Positions 44,020 through 52,503 of a stretch of DNA of 64,000 bases are shown here, piece after piece (position 1 is the stretch's first letter; each line of letters opens with the position of its first letter). Made by a program: the position numbers and the translations under genes. Below the pieces are notes generated by a model. The model worked only from the letters and a program-made list of their open reading frames with translations. It was not told the DNA's origin and ran no database searches. This DNA comes from Thalassococcus halodurans (GTDB taxonomy: Bacteria > Pseudomonadota > Alphaproteobacteria > Rhodobacterales > Rhodobacteraceae): contig NZ_FNUZ01000003.1 of NCBI RefSeq assembly GCF_900108225.1, positions 62,001 to 126,000 of the forward strand, in the 5' to 3' direction.

Positions 44020-44466
44020 TCACGCCTCACCCAGTGCAGGGAATTTGGCGACGCAATCAGCCCGCGTCAGAACCTTGCGGTCATTTGCGGCGTAGGCGTA
44101 GCTGTCAGGCTTGTGATCAATATAGATCTCGGCCCGCATTTCGAAACCGTTCGGATCGTCGAACAGACCCAACGGGATTGCATAGGTGCCACCCCATTCA
44201 GAGCTGTCATCAGACATCGAAAACCACAGGCCCGAACCGCATTCCGAACACCATGCGCGTTCGGCCCACTCCGAGCTTTGGCGCTTGGCAATCTTGTCCT
44301 GACCGGTCCAGTCGATCTGGTCTTTAGCAACATCGACTTCGATCAGCGCAGAACCAGTCCAACGGCGGCACATCTCGCAATGGCAAACGTCAACAGTGGA
44401 CGGCACGGTCCGCGCGCTGAATCGCACGGCTCCGCATAGGCATCCTCCTGTCCGTTCCATTGACAT
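44020..44466 (-). CDS. GFA family (glutathione-dependent formaldehyde-activating-like) protein
   Basis: The 148-residue protein has the zinc-binding pattern of the GFA/DUF636 fold: GGCLCGAV at the start, CHCEMCRRWTGS in the middle and WCSECGSGLWF near residue 85. The GFA enzyme itself speeds the glutathione-formaldehyde reaction; most family members have unknown roles. The ATG at 44466 has AAGGAA upstream. The stop sits 2 bases before the hydrolase start and 33 bases separate it from gltD. It is co-directional with the glutamate synthase genes. Confidence 0.88.
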   Translation of the reverse strand: MSMERTGGCLCGAVRFSARTVPSTVDVCHCEMCRRWTGSALIEVDVAKDQIDWTGQDKIAKRQSSEWAERAWCSECGSGLWFSMSDDSSEWGGTYAIPLGLFDDPNGFEMRAEIYIDHKPDSYAYAANDRKVLTRADCVAKFPALGEA

Positions 44467-44499
44467 GGGTGTTCCTTCGTTGGCTGGCGCTGCGGCGGA

Positions 44500-45936
44500 T
44501 TACTCCGCCGCGATTGCCGCTGACTTTTCGATATCTGCCAGAACAGCCGCAGCACAGTCGCGACCGTCACGGATCGCCCAAACCACCAGCGATGCACCGC
44601 GCACGATGTCGCCTACGGCATAGACGCCCTCAAGGCTGGTACGACCGGATGTGAATTCGGCCTTAACGGTGCCCCAACGGGTGACTTCCAGCTCGGGCTG
44701 ACCCCAGAGCGTTTGCAGCTCTTCAGGTTCGAAACCCAGCGCCTTGATCACCAGATCGGCGGGCTCGTCATATTCCGCACCTTCAATCGGCTCGGGGCTT
44801 TGACGGCCTGTCGCATCGGGCTGACCCAGACGCATGCGCTGAACGATCACGGATTCAACCGTGTCACCCTTGAAGCCCTTCGGCGCTGTCAGCCATTCGA
44901 ACTGTACGCCTTCCTCTTCCGCGTTCTCTACTTCACGGACAGAACCCGGCATGTTCGCACGGTCACGGCGGTACAGACACTTAACGCTTGTCGCACCCTG
45001 ACGGATCGAGGTCCGTACACAGTCCATCGCGGTGTCACCACCGCCGATGACAACTACGCGCTTGCCCTTGGCGTTCAGCTCACCGCTTTCGAATTCGGCA
45101 ACGGTGTCACCAAAGTTCATCGCGCGGTTGGATGCTGTGAGGAAGTCGATCGCCTTTACGATGCCCTTGGCACCGGCGCCCGGCCCACCAAGATCGCGGC
45201 TTTTGTAAACGCCTGTCGCGATGATGACCGCGTTGTGCGCCTTGCGGATGTCGTCAAACGACATGTCTTCGCCAACGTTCACGCCCAACTTGAAGGTAAC
45301 GCCACCTTTTTCCAGCTGCTCGATACGGCGCATGACCACGTCTTTTTCCAGCTTGAAGCCGGGGATACCGTAGGTCAGCAGGCCGCCCGCGCGGTCGTAA
45401 CGGTCATAGACAGTCACCTGCAAACCCGCACGACGCAGCACGTCAGCGGCCGCCAGACCACCCGGGCCCGCACCGATGATGCCAACGCTTTCTTCACGCT
45501 CGGAAACAGGCGCGATGGTTTCAACCCAGCCCTCTTCCCACGCAGTGTCGGTGATGTATTTCTCGACCGAGCCGATGGTCACAGTGCCATGGCCGGATTG
45601 TTCGATGACGCAGTTGCCTTCACACAAACGGTCCTGCGGGCAGATACGGCCACAGATTTCCGGGAATGTGTTGGTGGCTTGCGACACCTGATAAGCTTCT
45701 TGCAGACGACCTTCGGCGGTCAGACGCAGCCAGTCGGGAATGTTGTTGTGCAGCGGGCAATGCGCCTGACAGTAAGGCACGCCACACTGGCTGCAACGCG
45801 ACGATTGCTCTTTCGCTTTCGCGTCAGCAAACTCTGCATAGATTTCATTGAAATCCTCTTTGCGCTGTGCGGCACCGCGCTTTTCGGGCATATCCCGATC
45901 GATCTTTACGAATTTCAACATCGGCTGGTTTGCCAT
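44500..45936 (-). CDS. gltD: Glutamate synthase small subunit GltD
   Basis: GltD carries electrons from NADPH to GltB. The 478-residue protein has N-terminal 4Fe-4S ligands (CSQCGVPYCQAHCPLHNN and CGRICPQDRLCEGNC), an FAD site (GAGPGGLAAADVLRRAG) and an NADPH site (VVIGGGDTAMDCVRTSIRQG). The end VYAVGDIVRGASLVVWAIRDG is typical of the family. The ATG at 45936 is preceded by GGGAG. It begins a four-gene minus-strand run (gltD, GFA, hydrolase, gltB) instead of lying next to gltB. Confidence 0.97.
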   Translation of the reverse strand: MANQPMLKFVKIDRDMPEKRGAAQRKEDFNEIYAEFADAKAKEQSSRCSQCGVPYCQAHCPLHNNIPDWLRLTAEGRLQEAYQVSQATNTFPEICGRICPQDRLCEGNCVIEQSGHGTVTIGSVEKYITDTAWEEGWVETIAPVSEREESVGIIGAGPGGLAAADVLRRAGLQVTVYDRYDRAGGLLTYGIPGFKLEKDVVMRRIEQLEKGGVTFKLGVNVGEDMSFDDIRKAHNAVIIATGVYKSRDLGGPGAGAKGIVKAIDFLTASNRAMNFGDTVAEFESGELNAKGKRVVVIGGGDTAMDCVRTSIRQGATSVKCLYRRDRANMPGSVREVENAEEEGVQFEWLTAPKGFKGDTVESVIVQRMRLGQPDATGRQSPEPIEGAEYDEPADLVIKALGFEPEELQTLWGQPELEVTRWGTVKAEFTSGRTSLEGVYAVGDIVRGASLVVWAIRDGRDCAAAVLADIEKSAAIAAE

Positions 45937-46155
45937 CAGGCCAACTCCCTGAATTGCGGACTAGACGCTCCCTATACTCAAGGGCGCTCTGAAAGAAAAG
46001 TCAGCACGACTTACCTAAATAAAGATTTTCTCGCAAGATATATTTGAATTTCTATTGCAGTGCAGCAAAATTAGGTCGCAAATCGGACCTATATTAGCGC
46101 TTTGCTAAAAAACAAAAGGTTTTATACAGCCGAACATGCCCATCGGAGCCTTTTG

Positions 46156-46959
46156 ATGACCTATGCCCATTTGCTGATTCTCGCGTTGATTCAAGGCATA
46201 ACCGAGTTTTTGCCCATCTCGTCGTCGGGCCATCTGATCCTGCTGCCGGGCCTGACCGGAATGGAAGATCAGGGCCTTGCGCTGGACGTCGCTGTCCACG
46301 TGGGCACACTTTTTGCGGTCATTCTGTACTTTTGGGGCGATGTGAAACAGGCCCTGATCGGCACGCCCCGCATGCTGATGGGTAAGCTCGATACAGACGG
46401 CGCGTTCCTCGCACTCTGCCTTTTGATCGCAACGATTCCCGTGATCATCGTGGGTCTGGCGCTCAAACTGTCGGGCCTGGACGAAGCGATGCGGTCGATC
46501 ACCGTGATCGGCTGGACGATGCTGGTCTTCGGCCTTGTCCTTTATTGGGCAGACCGGACAGGCGCCGAAACCCGCGAAGCACAGGACTGGACCCTGCGCC
46601 ACGCCCTGACCATGGGCCTGTGGCAGTGCCTCGCCCTGATCCCCGGCACATCGCGCTCCGGCATCACCATCACTGCCGCCCGCCAACTGGGCTACGAACG
46701 CAGCGACGCGGCGCGTCTGGCCATGCTGATGTCGATCCCAACCATCGCGGCCTCGGGCGTCCTGCTGGGCGCAGACGTCGTTGGTCAGGCAGACATGGCA
46801 CTTCTACGCGACGCAGGCATTGCCGCGCTCATGGCCTTTGCGGCAGCACTGGCCGCGCTGACCCTGATGATGCGTCTGCTGCGCTCGGTCAGCTTCACGC
46901 CCTACGTCATCTACCGCGTTATCCTTGGCGCAATCCTGCTCTGGATCGGCTATTCCTGA
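46156..46959 (+). CDS. uppP: Undecaprenyl-diphosphatase UppP (BacA)
   Basis: UppP recycles the lipid carrier of peptidoglycan precursors in the inner membrane. The 268-residue polytopic protein has the two catalytic regions GITEFLPISSSGHLILLPG and PGTSRSGITIT. Seven or eight hydrophobic segments are visible. The ATG at 46156 has GGAG upstream; the frame is open 18 codons earlier but lacks the N-terminal membrane helix at the right place. The last 10 bases overlap the convergent monooxygenase-like gene. The 219 bases upstream are AT-rich and hold only its promoter region. Confidence 0.96.
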   Translation: MTYAHLLILALIQGITEFLPISSSGHLILLPGLTGMEDQGLALDVAVHVGTLFAVILYFWGDVKQALIGTPRMLMGKLDTDGAFLALCLLIATIPVIIVGLALKLSGLDEAMRSITVIGWTMLVFGLVLYWADRTGAETREAQDWTLRHALTMGLWQCLALIPGTSRSGITITAARQLGYERSDAARLAMLMSIPTIAASGVLLGADVVGQADMALLRDAGIAALMAFAAALAALTLMMRLLRSVSFTPYVIYRVILGAILLWIGYS

Positions 46960-47303
46960 TCGCCATGCGCCACGCGTGAATCCTTTGGCGCATCATCGCG
47001 ATCAAACATGCCGTAGTCCCGCAGGACGTGGCACACCTTCAGACGGTAATCGGCAAAAACCCCACCCCGCCCCTTGGCCTGCGCCCCACGATGCGCGGTC
47101 AATTGACGCCAACGGTCCACAGCGGCCTCGTCCTCAAAGAACGAAATCGACAACAGCTTACCCGGGTTGGTCAGGCTCTCGAACCGCTCGACGGAAATAA
47201 ACCCCTCAACCTCATGCACCAACGGCCGCATCGCGGCCGCGATATCCAGATATTCATCCCGCTTTCCGTCCGCTGGCTGAACCTCGAAAATAATGGCGAT
47301 CAT
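46950..47303 (-). CDS. ABM-domain protein
   Basis: A 117-residue protein with the dimeric alpha/beta barrel fold of antibiotic biosynthesis monooxygenases: IAIIFEVQPADGKRDEYLDI, then FISVERFESLTNPGKLLSIS, then the Asp/Arg-rich helix DEAAVDRWRQLTAHRG. A C-terminal extension of about 30 residues (KVCHVLRDYGMFDRDD) is longer than the basic domain. The ATG at 47303 has GGAGG at good spacing and is better placed than the ATG two codons earlier. It converges on uppP. Function unknown. Confidence 0.85.
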   Translation of the reverse strand: MIAIIFEVQPADGKRDEYLDIAAAMRPLVHEVEGFISVERFESLTNPGKLLSISFFEDEAAVDRWRQLTAHRGAQAKGRGGVFADYRLKVCHVLRDYGMFDRDDAPKDSRVAHGDQE

Positions 47304-47392
47304 GGTCATGTCCTCCCTGCCCCGGCGGCAGTTAGCCAGAAATCAACACAGCAAACCAGCCGCTTTCATCTGTCCCTAAATACTCCAGGGGT

Positions 47393-47411
47393 GCGGGGGC
47401 AGCGCCCCCGC
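47393..47411 (-). repeat. GC-rich hairpin GCGGGGGC-AGC-GCCCCCGC, possibly a REP-like element
   Basis: A perfect 8-base stem of G and C with a 3-base loop lies between the flavin-binding protein gene and the ABM gene, 32 bases past the stop of the former. There is no T-run. It may end the ftsE transcript or be one copy of a dispersed intergenic palindrome; only a genome search can tell. Confidence 0.5.
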
Positions 47412-47442
47412 TCCGGTCGCTTTGGCAAAGCCAAATCGAAAC

Positions 47443-48045
47443 CTACCACATCCGCTCTTTCGCGTTTTTCTCATAGGTCGCGTCATACTCGCGCCCGCCA
47501 GCACGGCCTTTGGTCATTTCCGCAATCAAATCCCCCGCCGTCGGCACGCCTTCAATGGGTTCCTGCCCCCACAAACCTGACCGCATGATCGCCTTGGCGC
47601 ATTGGAAATACACCTCACCGACGTCAATCACGATCACCGTCGCCGGATGCTTGCCGCGTTGTTCGAAGCTTTCCAACAACGCAGGGTCTTTCGAAACCAC
47701 TGCCTGCCCGTTCACGCGCACAACGTTTTTCTCGCCTGTGATCATAAACATCAGCGAAATTCGCGGGTCCCGAACCAGATTGCGCAGCGTGTCCAGCCGG
47801 TTGTTCCCGCGCCAGTCCGGGATCAGGATTGTTTTCGGATCGGCAATCCGCGCCACAGGTCCGTCATCGCCTCGCGGGCTCGCGTCGGTACCCTCTTCAG
47901 CCACGGTGCTCACGATGCAGAACCGCGATGCTTCGATCCAGCGGGTGTAAAGCGGTGTCAGGCGATCCGCGACTTTGCTCAGCGACGCGGGCGCTGGCTC
48001 TCCGTACAGGCTGTGAAGGTCTTCAAGCGTTGTGATTGTCCACAT
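47443..48045 (-). CDS. Pyridoxamine 5'-phosphate oxidase-like flavin-binding protein
   Basis: A 200-residue split-barrel protein: RWIEASRFCIVSTVAEEGTDASPRGD, then ILIPDWRGNNRLDTLRNL, then ISLMFMITGEKNVVRVNG. This is the arrangement of PNPOx-like proteins that bind FMN. Residues after 150 (CAKAIMRSGLW) are typical of the same subgroup. ATG 48045 has GAGGCGGG upstream and overlaps the plsC end by 23 bases. It is the last gene of the ftsE-ftsX-plsC transcript. The substrate is unknown. Confidence 0.88.
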   Translation of the reverse strand: MWTITTLEDLHSLYGEPAPASLSKVADRLTPLYTRWIEASRFCIVSTVAEEGTDASPRGDDGPVARIADPKTILIPDWRGNNRLDTLRNLVRDPRISLMFMITGEKNVVRVNGQAVVSKDPALLESFEQRGKHPATVIVIDVGEVYFQCAKAIMRSGLWGQEPIEGVPTAGDLIAEMTKGRAGGREYDATYEKNAKERMW

Positions 48046-48766
48046 CAAATCCCGCCTCGCGCATCAAATTGTCAGAGGCCGTTTCGACCCTGACTTCCAG
48101 TTCAGAAAGAAATTCGTTCTTCCTCATACCGGACTCGATCCGAGGCAGGAATTCAACCACTGCCGTACCGGGTTTCTTGTAAATACCGCGCCGCGACCAG
48201 AAAAGGCCCGCGTTCGTCGCCACAGGCACGCAGTCCTGACCAAGCTGGTCGTACAAAACCGCAGAGCCCACCTTATAGGGCATTTTCACGCCCGGGGCGG
48301 TGCGCGTGCCTTGGGAATAGATGATCAATTGTCCGGGGGCCGTCAGCCCCTTGGCCACGTCTGACACCATCTTACGGATTGCCTGACCACGCTTGCCACG
48401 GTTCACAGGAACACAGCCGATGCGATAGCCGTAGACCCCGATAAAGGGCACGAACATCAATTCGCGCTTCATGATGAACTTGCCCGACGGCACAGCGGCA
48501 AAGATCATCAGGATATCGAGGAAAGACTGGTGTTTAGCGGCGATCAGCACCTCATCCGTTGGCGGTGTGCCCCGCACTTCGGCTTTGACGCCGGTCATCC
48601 AGCCCAAGGACCAGATCGCATAGCGGGCGTAGGTCATGCACGCCACCCGCGCGCCCTTGGGCGACACCAGCGCCCAAGGAAAGAACGCGATCCCGATGAC
48701 AGCCATCATCAGATAGACGTGGATTTCGTAGAACGCCGACCGCAGCCACTGAATTGCGTATTTCAT
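48023..48766 (-). CDS. plsC: 1-acyl-sn-glycerol-3-phosphate acyltransferase PlsC
   Basis: PlsC adds the second acyl chain in phospholipid synthesis at the inner membrane. The 247-residue protein has an N-terminal membrane helix, the HxxxxD acyltransferase motif in AAKHQSFLDILM, GCVPVNRGKRGQA for the phosphate pocket, and IYSQGTRTAPG, where Gln replaces the usual Glu of EGTR. The start overlaps the ftsX stop (TGATG). It is followed by a 23-base overlap with the flavin protein gene. Confidence 0.93.
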   Translation of the reverse strand: MKYAIQWLRSAFYEIHVYLMMAVIGIAFFPWALVSPKGARVACMTYARYAIWSLGWMTGVKAEVRGTPPTDEVLIAAKHQSFLDILMIFAAVPSGKFIMKRELMFVPFIGVYGYRIGCVPVNRGKRGQAIRKMVSDVAKGLTAPGQLIIYSQGTRTAPGVKMPYKVGSAVLYDQLGQDCVPVATNAGLFWSRRGIYKKPGTAVVEFLPRIESGMRKNEFLSELEVRVETASDNLMREAGFDVDNHNA

Positions 48767-49659
48767 CAGGCAAGATCCTCAAGCACCCGCTTGGCCGCGG
48801 ATTTCGTTGCAAAGAAGGCCACAGCCGCTGCCAGTACAGGCACCACAAGTGGCCAGATCCAGTCGAACCCGCGAAAGCCCAACCCCGTCAAAACGCCGCC
48901 CGTATCGCCGGTGTCCGGCATTAGGGTGACCGCAATCATTCCCACAAGCGTTCCTGCCGCCGCACCGCCCAATGCGCGCAGCGTGAAACGTCGCACAAAG
49001 GCCGCCGCGATATAGGCATCGGTCGCGCCCACCAACCGCAAAACCGCAATGATCTGCGCATTCGCCGCCAGCGCCGCGTTGGCCGCCAGCGTCACCATGG
49101 CCGCCGTGGCCCCCATGATCAATACAAGCGCAATCCAACCCAACCAGCGCAGCCCGCCAGCCGCCGCCAACAGCGGCTTGCGCCAACGGGCGTGGTCATC
49201 CAGCACCGCGCCAGGCACTTCTGCGGACAAACGCAGGCGCAGACCACCTGCGTCGAACCCTTCATCCGTCTCGGACACAGCGATCAGCTGCGGCACGCGC
49301 AGTGTCTCGATCGGCAGGTCCGGTCCGAACCACGGCTCTAGCAGGGCACGCTGTTCGTCGTCGCTTAGAACTCGGGCCGATGCGACACCCGGTGTGGTGT
49401 CCAACACCGCCATGGCCGCGGCCACTTGGGCGTCCAGTTCTTCCGGCGCGGCCGAGATGCGCAATGTTGCGCCTTTGGCCAAGGCATCCGACCAGCGATC
49501 CGCCAGACGGTCCGCCGCCAGCGACAGCGCCAGCGCAAAGACCGCCAGAAACGCCATAGCCGCCGCGCTGAATAGTGTCAGGCGAACGGTGTAGCCCGTG
49601 GGCGGTACGATCCTGTCGTGCGCCGCGTCGCCGCGCAGAAGGCTGCGGATATCTTCCAT
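48766..49659 (-). CDS. ftsX: Cell division protein FtsX
   Basis: FtsX is the membrane partner of FtsE; it couples cytokinesis to peptidoglycan hydrolysis. The 297-residue protein has an N-terminal transmembrane segment (LFSAAAMAFLAVFALALSLA), a periplasmic loop of about 100 residues and three more hydrophobic segments in the C-terminal half. ATG 49659 is preferred to a TTG four codons earlier, which overlaps the ftsE stop. It is followed by plsC with a TGATG overlap. Confidence 0.9.
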   Translation of the reverse strand: MEDIRSLLRGDAAHDRIVPPTGYTVRLTLFSAAAMAFLAVFALALSLAADRLADRWSDALAKGATLRISAAPEELDAQVAAAMAVLDTTPGVASARVLSDDEQRALLEPWFGPDLPIETLRVPQLIAVSETDEGFDAGGLRLRLSAEVPGAVLDDHARWRKPLLAAAGGLRWLGWIALVLIMGATAAMVTLAANAALAANAQIIAVLRLVGATDAYIAAAFVRRFTLRALGGAAAGTLVGMIAVTLMPDTGDTGGVLTGLGFRGFDWIWPLVVPVLAAAVAFFATKSAAKRVLEDLA

Positions 49660-49667
49660 CGAAACTC

Positions 49668-50345
49668 TCAAAGATCCGCCCCCGCCAATTGCAAACGACG
49701 GTTCGAAATCCGCAACACACGCGCCTGCACCTGCGATTTAGCCGCACGGATCAGACCCAGATCATGGGTCGCGATCATCACGGTTTTGCCCATGCGGTTC
49801 AGTTCGATCAACAGGCGTAGCAAACGTTGCGACATTTCCCAATCAACGTTGCCTGTGGGCTCGTCCGCCAGAATGACATCCGGCGACATGATCACCGCCC
49901 GTGCCAGCGCGGCGCGTTGACGTTCACCACCGGACAGTTCCGGTGGCAAGGCATGAGCGCGGTTCGTCAAACCGACCCAAGACATGAGTTCGCCGATATC
50001 GGCCATCGCCTCGGCCGTGTCCTGATCCGACACCTGCAGCGGCAAAGCCACGTTATCCAAAACCGACAGATGATCCAGAAACTGGCAATCCTGATGCACC
50101 ACACCGATCTTGCGCCGCGCCATGGCCACGTCATCACGGCCCAGCATGGCAACGTCTTCGCCAAAAATCCGTAAGTGGCCAGCTGTCGGGATCAACGCGC
50201 CGTAGCACAATTTCAACAGCGTGGTTTTGCCTGATCCGGACGGACCGGTCAGAAAATGGAACGAGCCCGGCACAAGCTGCATCGAGATGTCGCTCAGCAG
50301 CTCTCCGCCGCCATAACTATAGGCTACGTTCTCAAACTCGATCAC
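49668..50345 (-). CDS. ftsE: Cell division ATP-binding protein FtsE
   Basis: This 225-residue ABC ATPase has Walker A GPSGSGKTTLLKLCYG, the signature LSGGERQRAALARA and Walker B VILADEPTGNVD, with the H-loop MIATHDLGLI. It begins at a GTG. With FtsX it forms a division complex at the septum. It is the first gene of the ftsE-ftsX-plsC-flavin protein operon and diverges from the zinc-ribbon gene. The 181-base gap must hold both promoters. Confidence 0.96.
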   Translation of the reverse strand: MIEFENVAYSYGGGELLSDISMQLVPGSFHFLTGPSGSGKTTLLKLCYGALIPTAGHLRIFGEDVAMLGRDDVAMARRKIGVVHQDCQFLDHLSVLDNVALPLQVSDQDTAEAMADIGELMSWVGLTNRAHALPPELSGGERQRAALARAVIMSPDVILADEPTGNVDWEMSQRLLRLLIELNRMGKTVMIATHDLGLIRAAKSQVQARVLRISNRRLQLAGADL

Positions 50346-50526
50346 TTAAGCACCTGCTCTTTCGCCGCGCGATTTGCATCGGGCGTCCCGAATTCAGCAC
50401 GTTGTGCCGCAGCAACGCGACATTTTCAATGTCACGCAAACCGAAATGGGACTTTTCCAGATGCATATGCATCCTTAAGGTAAGTGCAAATCAGGCAATA
50501 AGTGCCAGAAATGGCTGGGGACTATT

Positions 50527-51399
50527 ATGCGGCTGACATGCCCTAACTGTGATGCACAATACGAAGTGCCGGCGGATGTGATCCCGGAAGGGGGGCGTGA
50601 CGTCCAGTGTTCGAACTGTGGGCACACATGGTTTCAGATGCATCCTGATGACGAGGTGATGGTCGAGCCGGAACCCGAGGTCGAAGAAACCCCCAATTGG
50701 GACCCCGAACCGGAACCAGAAGATTACGACGAACCCGAAGAAGAAGCCGCAGCACCCGTGCGCCGTGGCCTCGACCCGTCAGTCGCCGACGTTCTGCGCG
50801 AAGAGGCCGAGCTTGAAACACGCCGCCGCGCGGAAGATGCCGGTGGACTTGAAAGCCAACCGGACCTTGGCCTGATGGATCCGGACGAAGATGATCTGTC
50901 CCGCCGCCAGCGGCAGGCGCGCGAACGCATGCGCCGCATTCGCGGTGAAAGCGCCGCCGAAGAATATAACCAGCCACCCGTGGTCGAAGCAGCATCCACC
51001 GCCGCAGCATCCGAGGCACTGGCCTCTGCCACGTCGCGCCGCGACCTGCTGCCGGACATCGACGAAATCAATTCGACTTTGCGCGCATCGGACGACAGAC
51101 AGCCCGGCGAAACGCCGCAAGGCAGTCCGGTCGAGGACGAAGACACATCCGGCGGCGGGTTCTTCCGTGGCTTTGCCTATGTGGTTCTGCTGTTCGCGAT
51201 TGGTGCGTTGGCCTATGTCTTTGCGCCGCAAATAAAGGAAAGCTTTCCGCAGGTTGCCCCCACTCTTGATGCCTATGTGGCCAAGGTGGACACAGGCCGT
51301 ATCTGGCTCGATGACCAGATCGCAGCTTTGTTGCAAAAGCTGGATGGTCTCAGCTCCGAGGCCACGCCTGACGAACCCGCGCAAACTCCTGAAAACTAA
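50527..51399 (+). CDS. Zinc-ribbon membrane protein (MJ0042-type domain)
   Basis: The 290-residue protein starts MRLTCPNCDAQYEVPADVIP and has a second pair CSNC at residues 28-31, giving the four-cysteine MJ0042/zinc-ribbon domain. It then has a long acidic, Pro/Glu-rich disordered stretch (about 45-90) and an Arg/Glu helix, and near residue 215 one transmembrane segment (FAYVVLLFAIGALAYVFA). The C-terminus is probably periplasmic. GGGGA precedes the ATG. It diverges from ftsE and may regulate division or envelope growth; that is inference. Confidence 0.85.
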   Translation: MRLTCPNCDAQYEVPADVIPEGGRDVQCSNCGHTWFQMHPDDEVMVEPEPEVEETPNWDPEPEPEDYDEPEEEAAAPVRRGLDPSVADVLREEAELETRRRAEDAGGLESQPDLGLMDPDEDDLSRRQRQARERMRRIRGESAAEEYNQPPVVEAASTAAASEALASATSRRDLLPDIDEINSTLRASDDRQPGETPQGSPVEDEDTSGGGFFRGFAYVVLLFAIGALAYVFAPQIKESFPQVAPTLDAYVAKVDTGRIWLDDQIAALLQKLDGLSSEATPDEPAQTPEN

Positions 51400-51469
51400 G
51401 TTAGTCATGCAAACTGCTTGGTAACGAAGTGGTTCTATCCTGTGCCCGTACAGCAAGACGGAGCACGGA

Positions 51470-51808
51470 ATGGACTTACAAAGCGAACAACTTGGCGAAA
51501 CACTGGTCATTCGCGTCAACGCATCCCGTGTCGATGCGGCGGCGGCGATCCAGTTCAAGGACGGGATGCGCGAACTGACCCGTGAAGGGCCGGATAGATG
51601 CGTGCTGGATCTGGGGCAGGTGGACTTTGTCGACTCAAGCGGCCTTGGCGCGATTGTCGCGTCGATGAAGCAACTGAATGACGGACAGAAACTTGATCTT
51701 GCCGCGTTGAAACCCGCCGTCGACAAGGTGTTCCGCCTGACGCGGATGGACACAATCTTTGCCATCTACACCGACATGGCGACGGCCATGACCTACGATG
51801 CTGGCTGA
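51470..51808 (+). CDS. STAS-domain anti-sigma factor antagonist
   Basis: The 112-residue protein matches SpoIIAA/RsbV-type antagonists. VDFVDSSGLGAIVASM holds the phosphorylatable serine, Ser57 by comparison with SpoIIAA. In its dephosphorylated form such a protein binds the anti-sigma kinase and frees a sigma factor. GGAGCACGGA precedes the ATG. The stop overlaps the start of the kinase-like gene by 11 bases, so both should be made in step. Confidence 0.92.
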   Translation: MDLQSEQLGETLVIRVNASRVDAAAAIQFKDGMRELTREGPDRCVLDLGQVDFVDSSGLGAIVASMKQLNDGQKLDLAALKPAVDKVFRLTRMDTIFAIYTDMATAMTYDAG

Positions 51809-52274
51809 TACGGCGCTCATGGTGCAGGACGAAACCATCAAACCCCACGGACGCGGGTCGGCTTTCGAAACGGTTATGGAACCGGACTTCCTTGCCGTGC
51901 GGAACACGAGCCTGAAGATCGACAACCATCTGGCGGCCCACCAACTGCCAGCCGACGACCATCAAAATTGCAGCATCGCCCTGACCGAAGCGCTGAACAA
52001 TATTGTCGAACACGGGTTTGCAAATTTGGACAGCGGCGAAATCCGGATCGCTTTGACGGTTGGTGTCACGACCATTCGCGCGGTTCTGACGGATGACGGC
52101 CGCGCAATGCCGGGGTTTCAATTGCCCGAGGGCGCCGCACCAGACCCCATCGACCTGCCCGAAGGCGGATTCGGCTGGTTCATGATCAAGTCTCTTTCGC
52201 GGTCCCAAACCTACGAAAGATGCGGCGAAATGAATGTTTTGACACTAGAATTCTCTCGTGGACCTGCAAATTGA
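51798..52274 (+). CDS. RsbW/SpoIIAB-like anti-sigma kinase
   Basis: A 158-residue protein with a GHKL-type ATPase fold: IALTEALNNIVEHG (N box), AVLTDDGRAMPGF (G1 box) and GGFGWFMIKSLSRSQTYER (G2 box). It is expected to phosphorylate the STAS partner encoded just before it and to bind a sigma factor. No PP2C phosphatase and no sigma factor lie next to it, so the full partner-switch must be completed elsewhere. The first 35 residues are less conserved. A 229-base gap follows, holding a hairpin. Confidence 0.88.
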   Translation: MLADTALMVQDETIKPHGRGSAFETVMEPDFLAVRNTSLKIDNHLAAHQLPADDHQNCSIALTEALNNIVEHGFANLDSGEIRIALTVGVTTIRAVLTDDGRAMPGFQLPEGAAPDPIDLPEGGFGWFMIKSLSRSQTYERCGEMNVLTLEFSRGPAN

Positions 52275-52370
52275 GGCACAAAATGCGTTTCGCCTTAAAA
52301 ATGCCTTTGTCCTCACAAATTGGGAACAGATTGTTTGGGCAACAATAAATCTGTAGCTGCATATAGCTTC

Positions 52371-52417
52371 CCTCGACGTCGTGTATAACAGCCCCCACCC
52401 AGTGCACGGCGTCGAGG
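52371..52417. repeat. Long inverted repeat upstream of ggt
   Basis: CCTCGACGTCGTG (52371-52383) pairs with CACGGCGTCGAGG (52405-52417) over 13 bases with one G-T, loop of 21. It lies 87 bases before the gamma-glutamyltransferase start and 97 bases after the anti-sigma gene. There is no T-run, so it is more likely an operator or RNA control element than a terminator. Confidence 0.5.
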
Positions 52418-52503
52418 ACCACATACCTCCCCCACATTTCAGACGATTGACCTCGAAATTCCCGCGTCTATCTTGAGCGCGGAACTAGGGAGGTCCTCAT
52501 AAC

